A stretch of DNA of 64,000 nucleotides from an uncultured Sphingomonadaceae bacterium (GCA_947504025.1 CANNFX010000002.1:186001-250000); one strand, 5' to 3'; shown: positions 9,408 through 18,815, counted from the stretch's first letter. A program made the numbers and translations. The notes: a model not told the origin generated them from the sequence alone.

Positions 9408-10106
9408 TTAGCGGACGCGTGGGCCGCCGAATGGCAGCGGCGGTGGCGGGCGGCGCTGACCGCGAGGTAGCTGGGCTTGATAGGCGCGGCCGCAATGTTC
9501 CACGCAATAGGGGAAGCCGGGGTTCACCGGGGTTCCGCAGAAGTGGAAGTCCGGCTCGCCCGGATGCCCCATAGGCCAGCGGCAGACGCGGTCGTTTAGT
9601 TCTAGAAGACTGGTTTTGTCGGCAATGTCCGGGCTCGGCTTGGCCGGCACCAAGCGGCGCGGCGGAGCGGGTGGGATTGGTGGCTGCTGATCGCCGGGGC
9701 CTTGACGCAAGAAGCCGCCGGGACCGACAGATACGATCTTGGGCGAGTTTTGCGTCGGATTGGGGACCGGCTGGATTGGTGTGCCTGGCGGAGGCGGAGG
9801 CGGCTTGGCCGCAGCAGCGCGTTCCGCAGCAGTCGGGTTCGCCTTTGGTTTGATTACCGGACGTGAATGGGTTTTCGGCGCAGTTTTCTTCACTGCGGTC
9901 TTTGGCGGAGCCTTGGTGGCCGCGTCCTTCTTCTTTTTATCGCTCGCCTTCACCGGGGATGGGCGCGACTTTAGGCCAAGGCGGTGCGCCTTGCCGATCA
10001 CGGCATTCCGGCTTACGCCGCCGAGTTCTTCGGCGATCTGGCTGGCAGTGCTGCCGCCTTCCCACATTTTCTTCAGCGTCGCGATGCGATCGTCAGTCCA
10101 GCTCAT
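9408..10106 (-). CDS. gcrA: GcrA cell cycle regulator
   Basis: The 232-aa protein starts MSWTDDRIATLKKMW, and SASQIAEELGGVSRNAVIGK is the helix-turn-helix of GcrA. GcrA is an alphaproteobacterial sigma70-binding factor that activates promoters carrying methylated GANTC sites. The middle (about residues 55-155) is a Lys/Ala/Pro-rich linker. The end has the conserved Cys/His block CRWPMGHPGEPDFHFCG ... GFPYCVEHCGRAY. It is longer than Caulobacter GcrA (about 170 aa) because of the linker. It is transcribed alone and ends at a strong terminator. Confidence 0.93.
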   Translation of the reverse strand: MSWTDDRIATLKKMWEGGSTASQIAEELGGVSRNAVIGKAHRLGLKSRPSPVKASDKKKKDAATKAPPKTAVKKTAPKTHSRPVIKPKANPTAAERAAAAKPPPPPPGTPIQPVPNPTQNSPKIVSVGPGGFLRQGPGDQQPPIPPAPPRRLVPAKPSPDIADKTSLLELNDRVCRWPMGHPGEPDFHFCGTPVNPGFPYCVEHCGRAYQAQLPRGQRRPPPPLPFGGPRVR

Positions 10107-10206
10107 TTGTGCTCCAGCATAATCAAATTGCGCCCCTATCTACCAGTTGGGCAGAATCGGGCCGTGTTGCTTGTCAGGACAAGTCGTTGGCCCTACTCGC
10201 AGCCCC

Positions 10207-11109
10207 ATGGTCGATCAAGCTCATAACGCCTCCAACACTGCCGTATCCTTCGTTGAAGGAACCGTCCGCGCCAGTGCCGATGAAGGCCAAAGCTTTTCAC
10301 CCCCGGGAAAGCCCGTCTTGCGCGGCGTAAACCGTCTCGGGCTGTGGACCCTCTATATTAAGGAGTGTCGGCGGTTTCTCAAGGTGCAGACCCAGACAAT
10401 TTGGGCCCCAGCAGTCACCACACTGCTCTTTCTGGTCATATTTACCGTCGCGCTTGGCCGTTCAGGCCGTGAAGTGTTGGGTGTGCCCTTTGCGACCTTT
10501 GTTGCGCCGGGGCTGATCGTTATGGGCATGATGCAAAATGCATTTGCCAATTCTAGCTTCAGTCTATTGGTCGGAAAAATTCAGGGTACGATCATCGATT
10601 ATCTGATGCCGCCGCTGTCCGAAGGTGAATTGATGGCGGGTATTGTAGGGGCTGCCGTGACACGTGCGCTGCTGGTCGGCTGTGCTGTCGCTTTGGCAAT
10701 GTCGCTATGGCCGGGTGTTTCACTGGCAGCGGCGCAGCCTTGGGCGATTGCCTGGTTTGGCCTCAATGGTTCGATCTTGCTGGCGTTATTGGGTCTCCTG
10801 ACCTCGCTATGGGCAGAGAAATTCGATCACAACGCTGCTGTGAGCAATTTCGTGATTGCGCCGCTTTCGCTGTTATCGGGGACATTCTACGTGATCGATA
10901 ATCTGGCTCCGCTATTTCAAACCATCAGCAGGTTAAACCCGTTCTTCTATGTAATTTCGGGCTTCCGCTATGGATTTCTGGGGCAGAGCGATATTGGTGG
11001 TACAAACCTAGCGGTGTTCTACAGCGCGGTCGGCCTCGGCCTGTTCAATGTAGTGTTGGCTTTTGCAACTTACCGGCTGCTGCGTTCTGGTTGGAAGTTG
11101 AAAAGTTAA
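10207..11109 (+). CDS. ABC-2 type transporter permease
   Basis: The most likely start is ATG 10207 (MVDQAHNASN), giving 300 aa; a start at 10147 would add an unlikely upstream stretch. The protein has six hydrophobic segments and the ABC-2 hallmarks RFLKVQTQTIWAPAVTTLLFL at the first span and PLSLLSGTFYVIDNLAPLFQTISRLNPFFY near the end. It resembles the YadH group, which usually pairs with an ATPase (YadG). No ATP-binding partner is next to it, so the partner must be elsewhere. Substrate unknown. Confidence 0.85.
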   Translation: MVDQAHNASNTAVSFVEGTVRASADEGQSFSPPGKPVLRGVNRLGLWTLYIKECRRFLKVQTQTIWAPAVTTLLFLVIFTVALGRSGREVLGVPFATFVAPGLIVMGMMQNAFANSSFSLLVGKIQGTIIDYLMPPLSEGELMAGIVGAAVTRALLVGCAVALAMSLWPGVSLAAAQPWAIAWFGLNGSILLALLGLLTSLWAEKFDHNAAVSNFVIAPLSLLSGTFYVIDNLAPLFQTISRLNPFFYVISGFRYGFLGQSDIGGTNLAVFYSAVGLGLFNVVLAFATYRLLRSGWKLKS

Positions 11110-11118
11110 AGTCGGCGC

Positions 11119-11499
11119 TTAGTGCGTCAATCGGCGGCGCAAGCGATATCGACCTTCCTTGAAGGTGCCAAACAGCTCGTCCACTTGTGGATGCTCTACC
11201 GGACCGCCTTCGCTGTCAGCCAAGAGGTTCTGCTGGCTGACATATGCTACATAGGATGACTCGTCGTTTTCCGCGAGCAAATGATAGAATGGCTGGTCGC
11301 GTTCAGGGCGCATATCTTGCGGAATTGATTCCCACCACTCATCGCTATTGGCGAAGACCGGATCGATATCGAACACTACCCCGCGAAAATCGAACATTTT
11401 ATGCCGCACGACATCACCAATCCCGAACCGGGCATTGGCATGTAATGGGGCGTCAATCTGACGTCCGGCAGTCGGGGAAAAGAAGCTCGCGCGGTCCAT
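11119..11499 (-). CDS. hspQ: Heat shock protein HspQ
   Basis: The start at 11499 (MDRASFFSP) is preferred over 11541, because the first 14 residues of the longer version are not family-like. The 126-aa product has ARFGIGDVVRHKMFDFRGVVFDIDPVF and QPFYHLLAENDESSYVAYVSQQNLL, the core of HspQ/YccV. HspQ binds hemimethylated DNA in vitro and acts as a Lon specificity factor in enterobacteria. Convergent with the ABC permease, nine bases apart. Confidence 0.9.
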   Translation of the reverse strand: MDRASFFSPTAGRQIDAPLHANARFGIGDVVRHKMFDFRGVVFDIDPVFANSDEWWESIPQDMRPERDQPFYHLLAENDESSYVAYVSQQNLLADSEGGPVEHPQVDELFGTFKEGRYRLRRRLTH

Positions 11500-11691
11500 A
11501 GTCAGGCGAATATAGGATTGTGCAGGTGCGAAACAAGGCAAGTTGCGTGCCGTTCCCCCGTTTTGGCCTCAGGCCGCCCACCAACCACCCATGCATTGAG
11601 GCTTGGCAAGAGGGCGACCTTGGGTTAGTGGCCCCGCGTCCGACCAGACGGGTTAATCAAAGAGGCTGCAATCGCCGCCTTCTTGCTCAGC

Positions 11692-11781
11692 GGAGAGATG
11701 CCGGAGTGGTCGAACGGGGTAGTCTCGAAAACTACTGTGCGGGCAACCGTACCCAGGGTTCGAATCCCTGTCTCTCCGCCA
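11692..11781 (+). tRNA. tRNA-Ser (anticodon CGA)
   Basis: A 90-nt class II tRNA with a 7-bp acceptor stem (GGAGAGA / TCTCTCC), an anticodon stem GTAGT/ACTAC around the loop CTCGAAA (anticodon CGA), a long variable arm, GGTTCGAATCC in the T-arm, discriminator G and an encoded CCA. It reads UCG codons. Its 3' end is fused to an rhs gene fragment (see findings). Confidence 0.97.
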
Positions 11782-11955
11782 AGCATTGTCCCATTCGCAG
11801 CATATTCGGCAACCTCGACGAGACGCGACCATCCGGGGGATGGTTGCAAGCGAGGAGACATCACCATCATAGAGCCACGTTGTATCAGTCGACGTGCCCA
11901 CCACACGGTACAGCCTGCCAAGCGGATCATAGGTGAGCGTGGCGGTGTGTCCGCC
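11778..11955 (-). pseudogene. Fragment of an rhs core at the 3' end of tRNA-Ser
   Basis: This segment is nearly identical to 14401-14538 inside the intact rhs gene. On the - strand it can still be read in part as [15 protein letters not shown], matching [15 protein letters not shown] of the intact protein. A 40-base net insertion (a palindrome, see below) breaks it. The similarity begins exactly at the tRNA discriminator base and stops at 11955. It is a relic, not a gene. Confidence 0.85.
11813..11855. repeat. REP-like palindromic insertion inside the rhs fragment
   Basis: CCTCG (11813-11817) and GCGACCATCC (11825-11834) are mirrored by GGATGGTTGC (11838-11847) and CGAGG (11851-11855). The segment is absent from the homologous rhs sequence at 14401-14538, so it is an insertion of about 45 bases replacing six. 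Its form resembles REP or other small palindromic elements. Confidence 0.6.
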
Positions 11956-12195
11956 GGGGAGGCGAGGGCGTGTTCAGGCTTTGGGCGGCGGGGCTGAACC
12001 AAAGTGACACATGTTACACAGTCATGCAGAGAATAAATCACCGCCCGTGGCTGCGGCATTTTGGCAGGATAGCTTGCTGGGTAAGTGGTGATCGTCAGAG
12101 GCATCGGCGGGGATTTAACACCCGGCGATCGAGTAGGAAAACGTGGCGTTTGCTTGGAGTATGCTCATCGGGTGACGGTGATGGCTAGTACGTAT

Positions 12196-12290
12196 GCGCT
12201 ACAAGAGACTGAAACCTTTGAAGGATCATGCAGCAGAGATTGTCGCGATAAGGCTAAAGGTTTGGTGGCAGAAATTGGTTGCGTGATTTT
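12196..12290 (-). pseudogene. Relic of virB2 5' end and upstream region
   Basis: This stretch closely matches 36641-36735, the first codons of the intact virB2 gene and the bases before it. On the - strand the relic reads MILQRFQSLVA and then stops, against MITQRFQSLAA in the intact gene. The rest of virB2 does not follow. From the end of the rhs fragment at 11955 to here nothing else is recognised, and neither are bases 12291-12342. Confidence 0.75.
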
Positions 12291-12342
12291 AAATATGAGC
12301 TCGGGGCGCATCAACTTTGAGTATCGCATCTGTCACTGCAAT

Positions 12343-12804
12343 TTAATCCGCATTTCTAGCGATAAATAGATCCGCTTCTCGCCTAATCGCTTCACGAAAA
12401 AAAGCGCTATCTTCTGGTCTATCCTGAACTTCGCTTGTTGCATAAATGAACGGATCAAGAAGATGGAAATCATCTCGTGTTACCTCGAGCGAGGCTTGAA
12501 AAATTCTGTTGGCCCCTCGAAGAGGCTCCATTTTCCCTGAAGAGATATCTCTGCAAATAACCTCTGCAAAATATAGTAACGCAACTTTTTTGTCCAAGTT
12601 TTGCAAGCCTTCCCGCTCGTAGAGTTTTTCCTTTGTTCGGTTGATGCAATCTTCATCTAGGTCAGTACACAATGCTAGTTCCAAAACTAGTTCATCGATA
12701 GGTTCGGCCAACGCTTCCTTTGCAAGGCCCACTAATTCGGTAGATGACAGAATGCCGAGCATATCAGCTGCTTTTAGAAACTTGAGGTCAATCTGAGTCA
12801 TCAT
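12343..12804 (-). CDS. Hypothetical protein, possible orphan immunity protein
   Basis: Not recognised. The 153-aa product is acidic, mostly helical and has no signal peptide or membrane segment. Base composition is clearly AT-richer than the genome around it. It lies between two virB2 relics and downstream of a polymorphic rhs locus, where stray immunity genes are common, so an orphan immunity role is an inference from position only. A start at 12801 (second Met) is equally possible. Confidence 0.55.
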   Translation of the reverse strand: MMTQIDLKFLKAADMLGILSSTELVGLAKEALAEPIDELVLELALCTDLDEDCINRTKEKLYEREGLQNLDKKVALLYFAEVICRDISSGKMEPLRGANRIFQASLEVTRDDFHLLDPFIYATSEVQDRPEDSAFFREAIRREADLFIARNAD

Positions 12805-12892
12805 TCTTTTTTGCTATCTTATGGCCATGTTCAAAATCTGTCTTCAAGTGTTTCCACGGGCAGGAATTCGGAGGAGATTCCGGCAAGGGGCG

Positions 12893-13084
12893 AATTCCGC
12901 GGGCAGTATATTTAATCACTAATTCCCGCCTCGACGCGCGGTCTTGGGCCTCGTTTGAGAGGCCTCAGACGTCGACTGCCCCGCAGGGTTGCGTGATGCG
13001 GAACATCAGGAACGACAATTCGAGCCATCGCGCAAAGTTAGGTTCGGCCGACAAGAGCGTCAATTAAGTATACTGCCCCGGAAT
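12893..13084. mobile_element. MITE-like element with 22-bp terminal inverted repeats
   Basis: The left end (12893-12916) and the reverse complement of the right end (13063-13084) share ATTCCG-GGGCAGTATA-TTAAT with one extra base and one mismatch. The ends enclose about 190 bases with no reading frame of note. This fits a non-autonomous derivative of a DNA transposon or a solo pair of IS ends. Target duplications were not seen with certainty. Confidence 0.55.
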
Positions 13085-13085
13085 C

Positions 13086-13124
13086 ATGCAGCCAGCTCAT
13101 CGCGCCGATGATCGGGCCGGAGTT
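13086..13124 (-). pseudogene. Relic of virB2 internal segment
   Basis: This closely matches 36547-36587 of the intact virB2. On the - strand it reads NSGPIIGAMSWL, the same as the GSGPIIGAMSWLQ core of VirB2. It begins two bases after the right end of the inverted-repeat element. The remaining bases to 13145 show nothing recognised. Confidence 0.7.
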
Positions 13125-13145
13125 TGTAGACCACTGATTGCATAC

Positions 13146-13496
13146 CTATAGATGATTGGCATCGCTCAAAAACATACTCCCCTCTACTGGAAGGCTTTGC
13201 AATGATGACCTTGGGTTCCAAACCTCAATTTCAGAAACTTTGGCGTTATCATCTATCGAAATACTGACGATAAGTGTGTCCCCGTGAACATCCCTTCCCT
13301 CGGCTGAACAGGCCAACTTCGTTGCGTATTTCTCGTCATTCCAATCCAGCATTATCCTAGACGGATCATCACATACAGAATCTGGCAAACTCTCAGGAAT
13401 GAATATCTTATCGCTGCTGCCACTTAGATTTATTATCTCATCAGCTATTTTCTTAATTATTTCTAGAATTTCACTTTCTGAATATTGTTCCAACAT
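13146..13496 (-). CDS. Candidate immunity protein for the Rhs toxin
   Basis: The 116-aa product is acidic, has no signal peptide, and begins with a helical [20 protein letters not shown] segment followed by a beta-rich part ([21 protein letters not shown]). The family is not recognised. It overlaps the 3' end of the rhs gene by 26 bases and shares its low GC. A small acidic gene directly overlapping a polymorphic toxin tail is the standard arrangement for a cognate immunity gene; that role is inferred from position. Confidence 0.6.
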   Translation of the reverse strand: MLEQYSESEILEIIKKIADEIINLSGSSDKIFIPESLPDSVCDDPSRIMLDWNDEKYATKLACSAEGRDVHGDTLIVSISIDDNAKVSEIEVWNPRSSLQSLPVEGSMFLSDANHL

Positions 13497-16400
13497 TTAC
13501 TATTCTCTCTCCCACTTTAAACGCTCGGAATTCGTATAGCACATTGTCAAAGTATATATCGTAACGGTTCACGCTTTCCGAGAATTTTGACTGAAGGTTC
13601 GACGTGATTTTTCTCTTTAACGACTCTTTCTGGCTCTCGGAGAGATGCGTTAGATGACGCAATATATGATGCCGACTGTTTGCATCCTTCGGAGGATATC
13701 CAAAATACACTTGATATGACGGAGGCTTTACAAGCAATTGGGCTCTTGTGTCTATGACAGCTGGAGCGGTGACGGTAATTACGTTCTCTGCTTCATCAGT
13801 GACGCCGCTATTGTCTGCATCTTCTGCGCTCTCGTCCCAACTGCCCCTCGCACCACCACCACCGAAACCATCTTGCTGACCGAGGCCGTACCTATCTCGA
13901 GCGTCAGTACAGGAAACTCCTTCTCTGACGACAGAATAGATATGTAGCGGACTGCCGCTCGCCACTCCATTTACGTAACTTTCTAAATAGTGATCTTCGC
14001 GATATGGGCCGCAAATCTGTGCTAACCCACTAGGATCCACCCCGTTCAGCGGATCATTCCCGACATAGGCGTACATATTCATGCCGTCGGAATAGCCAAT
14101 CGGATCGGTCTGCATAAACCGGCCCAGCGTGGGCGAGTACATGCGGGCTTTGTAGTAGTTCAGGCCGATCTCGGGGATGTAGGCCTGGCCGGTATATTGG
14201 AACCGCCCGGTGTAATTGCCGCTGGGAATGCCGAACTCGTCATAGGCCTTGGTCTTTATCAGGCTGCCATCATATTTGCCCTGCATCACAATGGAGCCCA
14301 GCCGGTCTGCGTAGAGATGGCGGGCCGCATTCTGTGAAGTGCTGCTGCTGGTGTAAGCCACCAGCGGATCATCGCCTGCCGAAAGCCCGTGGATATAGCG
14401 GCCAAGCATTGTCCCATTCGCGGCATATTCGGCAACCAAGGCGTCACCATCATAGACGAAGGTGGTATCTGTCGACGTGCCCACCACACGGTAGAGCCTG
14501 CCCAGCGGATCATAGGTGAGCGTGGCGGTGTGTCCGCCTGATGCTGTTACCAGCCGGTTCTCCGGATCATAGACATAGGTTGTGGTGCCATCCGACGTCA
14601 GATTGCTATTGCCGTCATAGCCGAATGTGGTTCCGGCAACGGTCGAATATTGGTTGATACCGTTGGGTGCATGGGCGCGATTGGCATTTGCATGACCGGT
14701 CCACGAGAAATTATCGTTGGAGCGCGTTTGCTCGGTCAGCTGGCCTGCGGGATTGTAGGTAAAGTCCCAGCCGCTGGTGTAGGAGCCGCCACCTGTGAGG
14801 GTGATGTCCAGCTCGTCCATCCGAAGCGCGGCATCATAGTCAAATTCCCGGCCATATGCAGTGGACACACCGCGCCCCTCGCTCGCCAACGTTCCGTTGC
14901 TGTTGAAGCTGCGGGTGAACAGCGTGATTGTGCTATCGTAAGTGAGTTCATTCATGCGGCTGAGTGAATCATAGCCGTAGGTGAACTTTTTGCTGTCTGG
15001 AAAAATGATGGCCGAGCGCCTGCCGCTAGTGTCATGCTCATAGGTCATCGTGCGCGATGTGCCGCCGACATTGCTTGCCGAAGTGACCAACTGCCCCAGC
15101 GCGTCGAATGTGTTGGTAATGCCTTCACCGCTCGTGCTGGCGAAGCGGGCATATTCGAGCCCGCCCAGCAGGTCATAACCGTAGAAGACATCGCGAGTGT
15201 GTGAAGCGTCGAGGCCCGTGCGTTCGGGCACGACCTTTGTGACTACGCGGCCAAGTTTGTCGTAGGTGTAATTAAAGGCCTCGCCGCGCCGTGTGGTATG
15301 GGTGTTGATCGTTCCATCTTTGTAATAGGTTACGCTTTCTTTGTCGGACGAGTTGGTTTCGCCATCCACTGTCTCGGACGGATATGTAATCTCGGTAACG
15401 CGGTCGAAGCCGTCGAGAGTGTAGGCGGTGCGGTTGTTGTTCGCATCCTGCACCCAGTCGGTTGCGCCATTGGCCGTGTAATGCGGCCGAACGGTGCGTT
15501 GAAGGTGGTCGGTGCCGACGCCCGCAAACACTTCGATTACGCGGTCAGCCTCGTCATAGACCGTCTTGTTGATGCGGTCCGCTCCGTTCGTGCCAGCCGT
15601 CATAGGCGTGCAGGCATCACCGGGTAGGCTGGTGGAGGTGAGCGGCGCATTCATCCGCTGCGCAACGCAGGTTGGCCGCCCGGCAGTGTCGTAGGAATAT
15701 TGGGAAATGGAATATTGCGTGCTGCCCGACGTTGCGACCTGGGCGCTCGTCTCCAGCCGCCCGAAATCATCATATGTGTTCACTTGCTTGGTGGTTGGTA
15801 TGAAGGCGCTCCAGTTCGATGAACTAAAGCCGGTGACCGTGCCGCTTTCCGAAACGGTCACCTGGCCATCAGCGTTATAGGTGGTGCGCTGGGCAACATG
15901 CGGCAAAGTGCCGGCCCCATCGGGATCGCCGGAGATCTGTCCGATCACTTGCCCGGCCGAATCGTAACGATATTTGATCTTGTCATCTGATCCGCTGACC
16001 GGACCGTCCGCCGTGTTTACGTTGCCCAGATCGGTGTAGCGAATGCTGGTCTGTCGCAGCAGGGAGCCATCGCCCGCCGATTGCTTGACGGTGATCGGTT
16101 GCAGGTTTTCAGCCGCGCTATTGTTGTAAACGAGCTCGGTCACCTGTTCATCGGTCGTGCCCGCGCAGGACGCAGTTGTCCTGCACCGTGTTATCTTGAT
16201 CTGACGCGTGATTGCGTCGGTAGATTGGACCAATACGCTCGAAGAGTTCATGATCTTGGCGTATTTATCAGCGTACTGAACATTGGTTTTCGGGCGAATG
16301 CCATCGGCATCGGCGGGAAGGGTTACGGACAGCAGTCCGCCATGTGCGGTGTCCCAGCTATAGTCAGTGACGTATCCGCGCTCATTGGTGGTTGTCAGCG

Positions 16401-17694
16401 GCTTGTTGCACGTAACCGGGTTACTGCACGTTCCGGGATAGGTGGCGCTTGTGATAATGTTGCTAAGGCTGCTGGTGGATTTCGGCTTTCTGACTGTTTT
16501 CGTCAGATTGCCCCGGGTGTCATAAGTAAATTCGGAGCTGTTGCCCTCCGGCAATGTAACCTTGGTGCGGCGGCCATCGGTGTCATACGTATAGGTTGTC
16601 TCATCGCCGACCGCATTTTTGTCAGTCAGGATAACACCCAGTTTGGTGTCTGCGGATGTGTAACGGCGGCGGCCAAGACCGTCGTTCATCTCGGCGTTGA
16701 TGACGTTATTACCCGGCAAATTCCAAAGGTAGGTTCTGGTATAGGTTCCTTGGTGAGTGACCGAGGAAACGCGCCCCCCTGAATAGGCGACGACCATGCC
16801 ATCGGTTGATTCCGACGGGCGCTTAACACCGGTCAATTGGTCTGAGCTGTTTGTGCGGAACCGGGCATTCCGCCCGAGCACGTCTTGCACGGTTTCAAGC
16901 GTGTCCGAACCTGATGTCGTTTGAGAATAGCTCAGATGAGGCCATGTGTTGGTGAAGGAGCAGGAGTCCGCAGCAGGGTCGCAATATTCGACCGAATTGT
17001 TGACCGCCTGGACTTTCGTAATTTCGTACCAATTGTCGACCTTTGAAATCGTGGGAGAGGCATTTCTCAGATAAGAAAACTTGAGCTGATAGCCGCTATT
17101 GTTGGTGACCGACTGAAGCCGGATTGTGAATATCGTTGTGCCGTTCAGATCATAGGAATCTTCCCGGTAAGTCAGCGTAGTCTTCTTGCCATCGGGCCGT
17201 GTGACCAGCGTACCGACCGCGTCGGCTGCCCCGTAATAGCTTTCGCCATTGTCCATCAAATCCTTGCTGAAGGTGTAAACCGTGCCTCCGGATGATGTGT
17301 AAGTGTAGCTGCTGGTCGTTTCAGTCAGCGTCTCGCCGCTGCCTTGCTGGGAAGTCCAAGTGCTGCCGCTCTTGTCGAACTTGCGGCTCCTGCCGCCCAT
17401 TGAAACCGTGGCGATGCTGTTATCGGGGCTAAGCCGCACAGTGAGGATATGATTATGCCACCAGCCATTCGTAACTCTAGATCGCGTGTGCGTTAGGCCA
17501 AGGTCGCCTCCACCAATCGTCACTGATGACGAGGGTACCTGGATCGAACCAGTTGCGAGATTGACGCCCTGTTCATCGAGCGGAAGGCGCACCTCGGGTG
17601 CTTGGAGCGTGGTGCTTTGGGCCGCAGCCTGGCTGGCTACTGATGCCAGTGAAAGGATGGCAACCCCGGAAAGAAGGCGTGCAGAATGACGCAT
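13471..17694 (-). CDS. Sec-exported Rhs/YD-repeat protein with variable C-terminal tail
   Basis: The 1407-aa protein starts with a Sec signal peptide ([20 protein letters not shown], cut near AAAQ). Long arrays of YD repeats (YDxxGRxxxxxxP) fill about residues 350-1150. The Rhs core closes with [20 protein letters not shown] and [16 protein letters not shown] near residue 1220. The last ~185 residues differ in composition: a Gly-rich linker, VITVTAP, then a basic domain with RHHILRHL and ending [21 protein letters not shown]. That tail has the size of a toxin domain and a loose likeness to BECR-fold RNases, which is unproven. No PAAR or VRR domain is present, so type VI delivery is unlikely. 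Confidence 0.85.
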   Translation of the reverse strand: MRHSARLLSGVAILSLASVASQAAAQSTTLQAPEVRLPLDEQGVNLATGSIQVPSSSVTIGGGDLGLTHTRSRVTNGWWHNHILTVRLSPDNSIATVSMGGRSRKFDKSGSTWTSQQGSGETLTETTSSYTYTSSGGTVYTFSKDLMDNGESYYGAADAVGTLVTRPDGKKTTLTYREDSYDLNGTTIFTIRLQSVTNNSGYQLKFSYLRNASPTISKVDNWYEITKVQAVNNSVEYCDPAADSCSFTNTWPHLSYSQTTSGSDTLETVQDVLGRNARFRTNSSDQLTGVKRPSESTDGMVVAYSGGRVSSVTHQGTYTRTYLWNLPGNNVINAEMNDGLGRRRYTSADTKLGVILTDKNAVGDETTYTYDTDGRRTKVTLPEGNSSEFTYDTRGNLTKTVRKPKSTSSLSNIITSATYPGTCSNPVTCNKPLTTTNERGYVTDYSWDTAHGGLLSVTLPADADGIRPKTNVQYADKYAKIMNSSSVLVQSTDAITRQIKITRCRTTASCAGTTDEQVTELVYNNSAAENLQPITVKQSAGDGSLLRQTSIRYTDLGNVNTADGPVSGSDDKIKYRYDSAGQVIGQISGDPDGAGTLPHVAQRTTYNADGQVTVSESGTVTGFSSSNWSAFIPTTKQVNTYDDFGRLETSAQVATSGSTQYSISQYSYDTAGRPTCVAQRMNAPLTSTSLPGDACTPMTAGTNGADRINKTVYDEADRVIEVFAGVGTDHLQRTVRPHYTANGATDWVQDANNNRTAYTLDGFDRVTEITYPSETVDGETNSSDKESVTYYKDGTINTHTTRRGEAFNYTYDKLGRVVTKVVPERTGLDASHTRDVFYGYDLLGGLEYARFASTSGEGITNTFDALGQLVTSASNVGGTSRTMTYEHDTSGRRSAIIFPDSKKFTYGYDSLSRMNELTYDSTITLFTRSFNSNGTLASEGRGVSTAYGREFDYDAALRMDELDITLTGGGSYTSGWDFTYNPAGQLTEQTRSNDNFSWTGHANANRAHAPNGINQYSTVAGTTFGYDGNSNLTSDGTTTYVYDPENRLVTASGGHTATLTYDPLGRLYRVVGTSTDTTFVYDGDALVAEYAANGTMLGRYIHGLSAGDDPLVAYTSSSTSQNAARHLYADRLGSIVMQGKYDGSLIKTKAYDEFGIPSGNYTGRFQYTGQAYIPEIGLNYYKARMYSPTLGRFMQTDPIGYSDGMNMYAYVGNDPLNGVDPSGLAQICGPYREDHYLESYVNGVASGSPLHIYSVVREGVSCTDARDRYGLGQQDGFGGGGARGSWDESAEDADNSGVTDEAENVITVTAPAVIDTRAQLLVKPPSYQVYFGYPPKDANSRHHILRHLTHLSESQKESLKRKITSNLQSKFSESVNRYDIYFDNVLYEFRAFKVGERIVNVGTIFRK

Positions 17695-17742
17695 GATACG
17701 ATCCTCTTGAATTGAATTTTGTGAAGTTGGTTTGGCGGAGGC

Positions 17743-18246
17743 TTACTCGGCGCCTTGATCCGTTTCGGGAGCAGTGGGGCTGGTTCGGTCATCTGCCTTT
17801 CGGTAGTTCACTGGCGTGAAAAACTGCTCAGACCTGCCGTTCCATTCACCCGCAACCTTCTCAACCGACCTACACAGCGTCGCTGGATACTCACCAAATG
17901 CTCGGGAAAGCTGGTTCTGGACCGCGTCATTTCCGAATGCCGCCAAGGAGCAAACCTCGTCGCGGTAGACCTGCCACTGGGTCTCATCGGCCCGCTGGCT
18001 GTCACATGCCGCGACAACAAAGCCTTTCGACGCAAAACTGTCGATGTCGTCTGAAGAGACAACTATTTCGAACGGTTGTCCTTGCCTTGTCAGCGGCACT
18101 TGGGCGACGCGGCCTTCCAGCCCCGTCATACAGACTGCTTCTGGCGTGACTGGTGCAACTTCTTGCGCAAGCGCCGGGCTGGAAATGGAAAGGCTTGAGC
18201 TTAGGACAACGGCGGTGATCATGCTCGATGCGATCAGATTTTTCAT
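17743..18246 (-). CDS. Hypothetical exported protein of the rhs operon
   Basis: The start at 18246 (MKNLIASSMITAVVL) overlaps the stop of the upstream gene as ATGA and gives 167 aa with a clear Sec signal peptide ending ALAQ. The mature part has about four Cys residues (VCMTG, AACDS, EVCSLA, TLCRS), which could form disulfides in the periplasm. The family is not recognised. It lies 48 bases upstream of the rhs gene in the same direction, so it may help in export or folding of the Rhs protein; that is inference. Confidence 0.65.
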   Translation of the reverse strand: MKNLIASSMITAVVLSSSLSISSPALAQEVAPVTPEAVCMTGLEGRVAQVPLTRQGQPFEIVVSSDDIDSFASKGFVVAACDSQRADETQWQVYRDEVCSLAAFGNDAVQNQLSRAFGEYPATLCRSVEKVAGEWNGRSEQFFTPVNYRKADDRTSPTAPETDQGAE

Positions 18247-18815
18247 GAGCCTACTCCTCCGGAATCGCATTGGTTAGGGGGGCCACTTGTGTTGATCGTG
18301 AGAACGCCGGTCGAAGCATCGCCAAGCGAATCCTCGACCGCGTAGGTGATTTCCGTTGTGCCTTCCGTTGACTCGCCGACGACTTCGATTTCTGAACTTG
18401 AAACAACTGTTGCTGCCGAAAAGCCATCGATGAAAACGATGCCTGTAAAGACGAGAGGAGTGTTGCTTTCGGGGTCGCTGGCGCCAGAGATAACGTCGTA
18501 GGTCTTGGTGGAGCCGCATAGGATGTTATCGGTCGTGTTCACTAAAACTGGCGGGCTATTTGGGGCTGGCGGCGTTGGACAACTCGCACTCGAACTATTG
18601 CTGGTCGAAAGATACTGCTCACGGTTCCCTGCCGGGTCATAACAAAGCGAGTGGGTCTCGCCGTTGTTCACATCACCTGACGACTTAACGATGACCAACC
18701 GGCCCAAACTGTCGTAGGTATAGGTGATGGTTTCGTCGGCTTGTACCGGTAGCGCAATCCCCGCTCCGCCCATCAGCGCCACTGCGCTTGCGGCGACAAT
18801 ACTCTTCCAACTCAT
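18243..18815 (-). CDS. Small exported protein with a single YD-repeat region
   Basis: The 190-aa product has a signal peptide (MSWKSIVAASAVALMGGAGI, cut near VQAD), then YTYDSLGRLVIVKSS and CYDPAGNREQYLS, two YD-repeat units. A Pro-rich spacer leads to a beta-rich Ig/cadherin-like domain (about residues 88-180, with SDPESNTPLVFTG). It is first in the three-gene rhs operon. It could be a truncated Rhs protein or a dedicated companion. The tandem arrangement of a mini-YD protein and a full Rhs is unusual. Confidence 0.7.
   Translation of the reverse strand: MSWKSIVAASAVALMGGAGIALPVQADETITYTYDSLGRLVIVKSSGDVNNGETHSLCYDPAGNREQYLSTSNSSSASCPTPPAPNSPPVLVNTTDNILCGSTKTYDVISGASDPESNTPLVFTGIVFIDGFSAATVVSSSEIEVVGESTEGTTEITYAVEDSLGDASTGVLTINTSGPPNQCDSGGVGS

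Noticed and set aside
16081..16782. 233-codon open frame on the + strand inside rhs
   Set aside because: Shadow of the repeat-rich rhs gene; its composition follows the YD-repeat periodicity.
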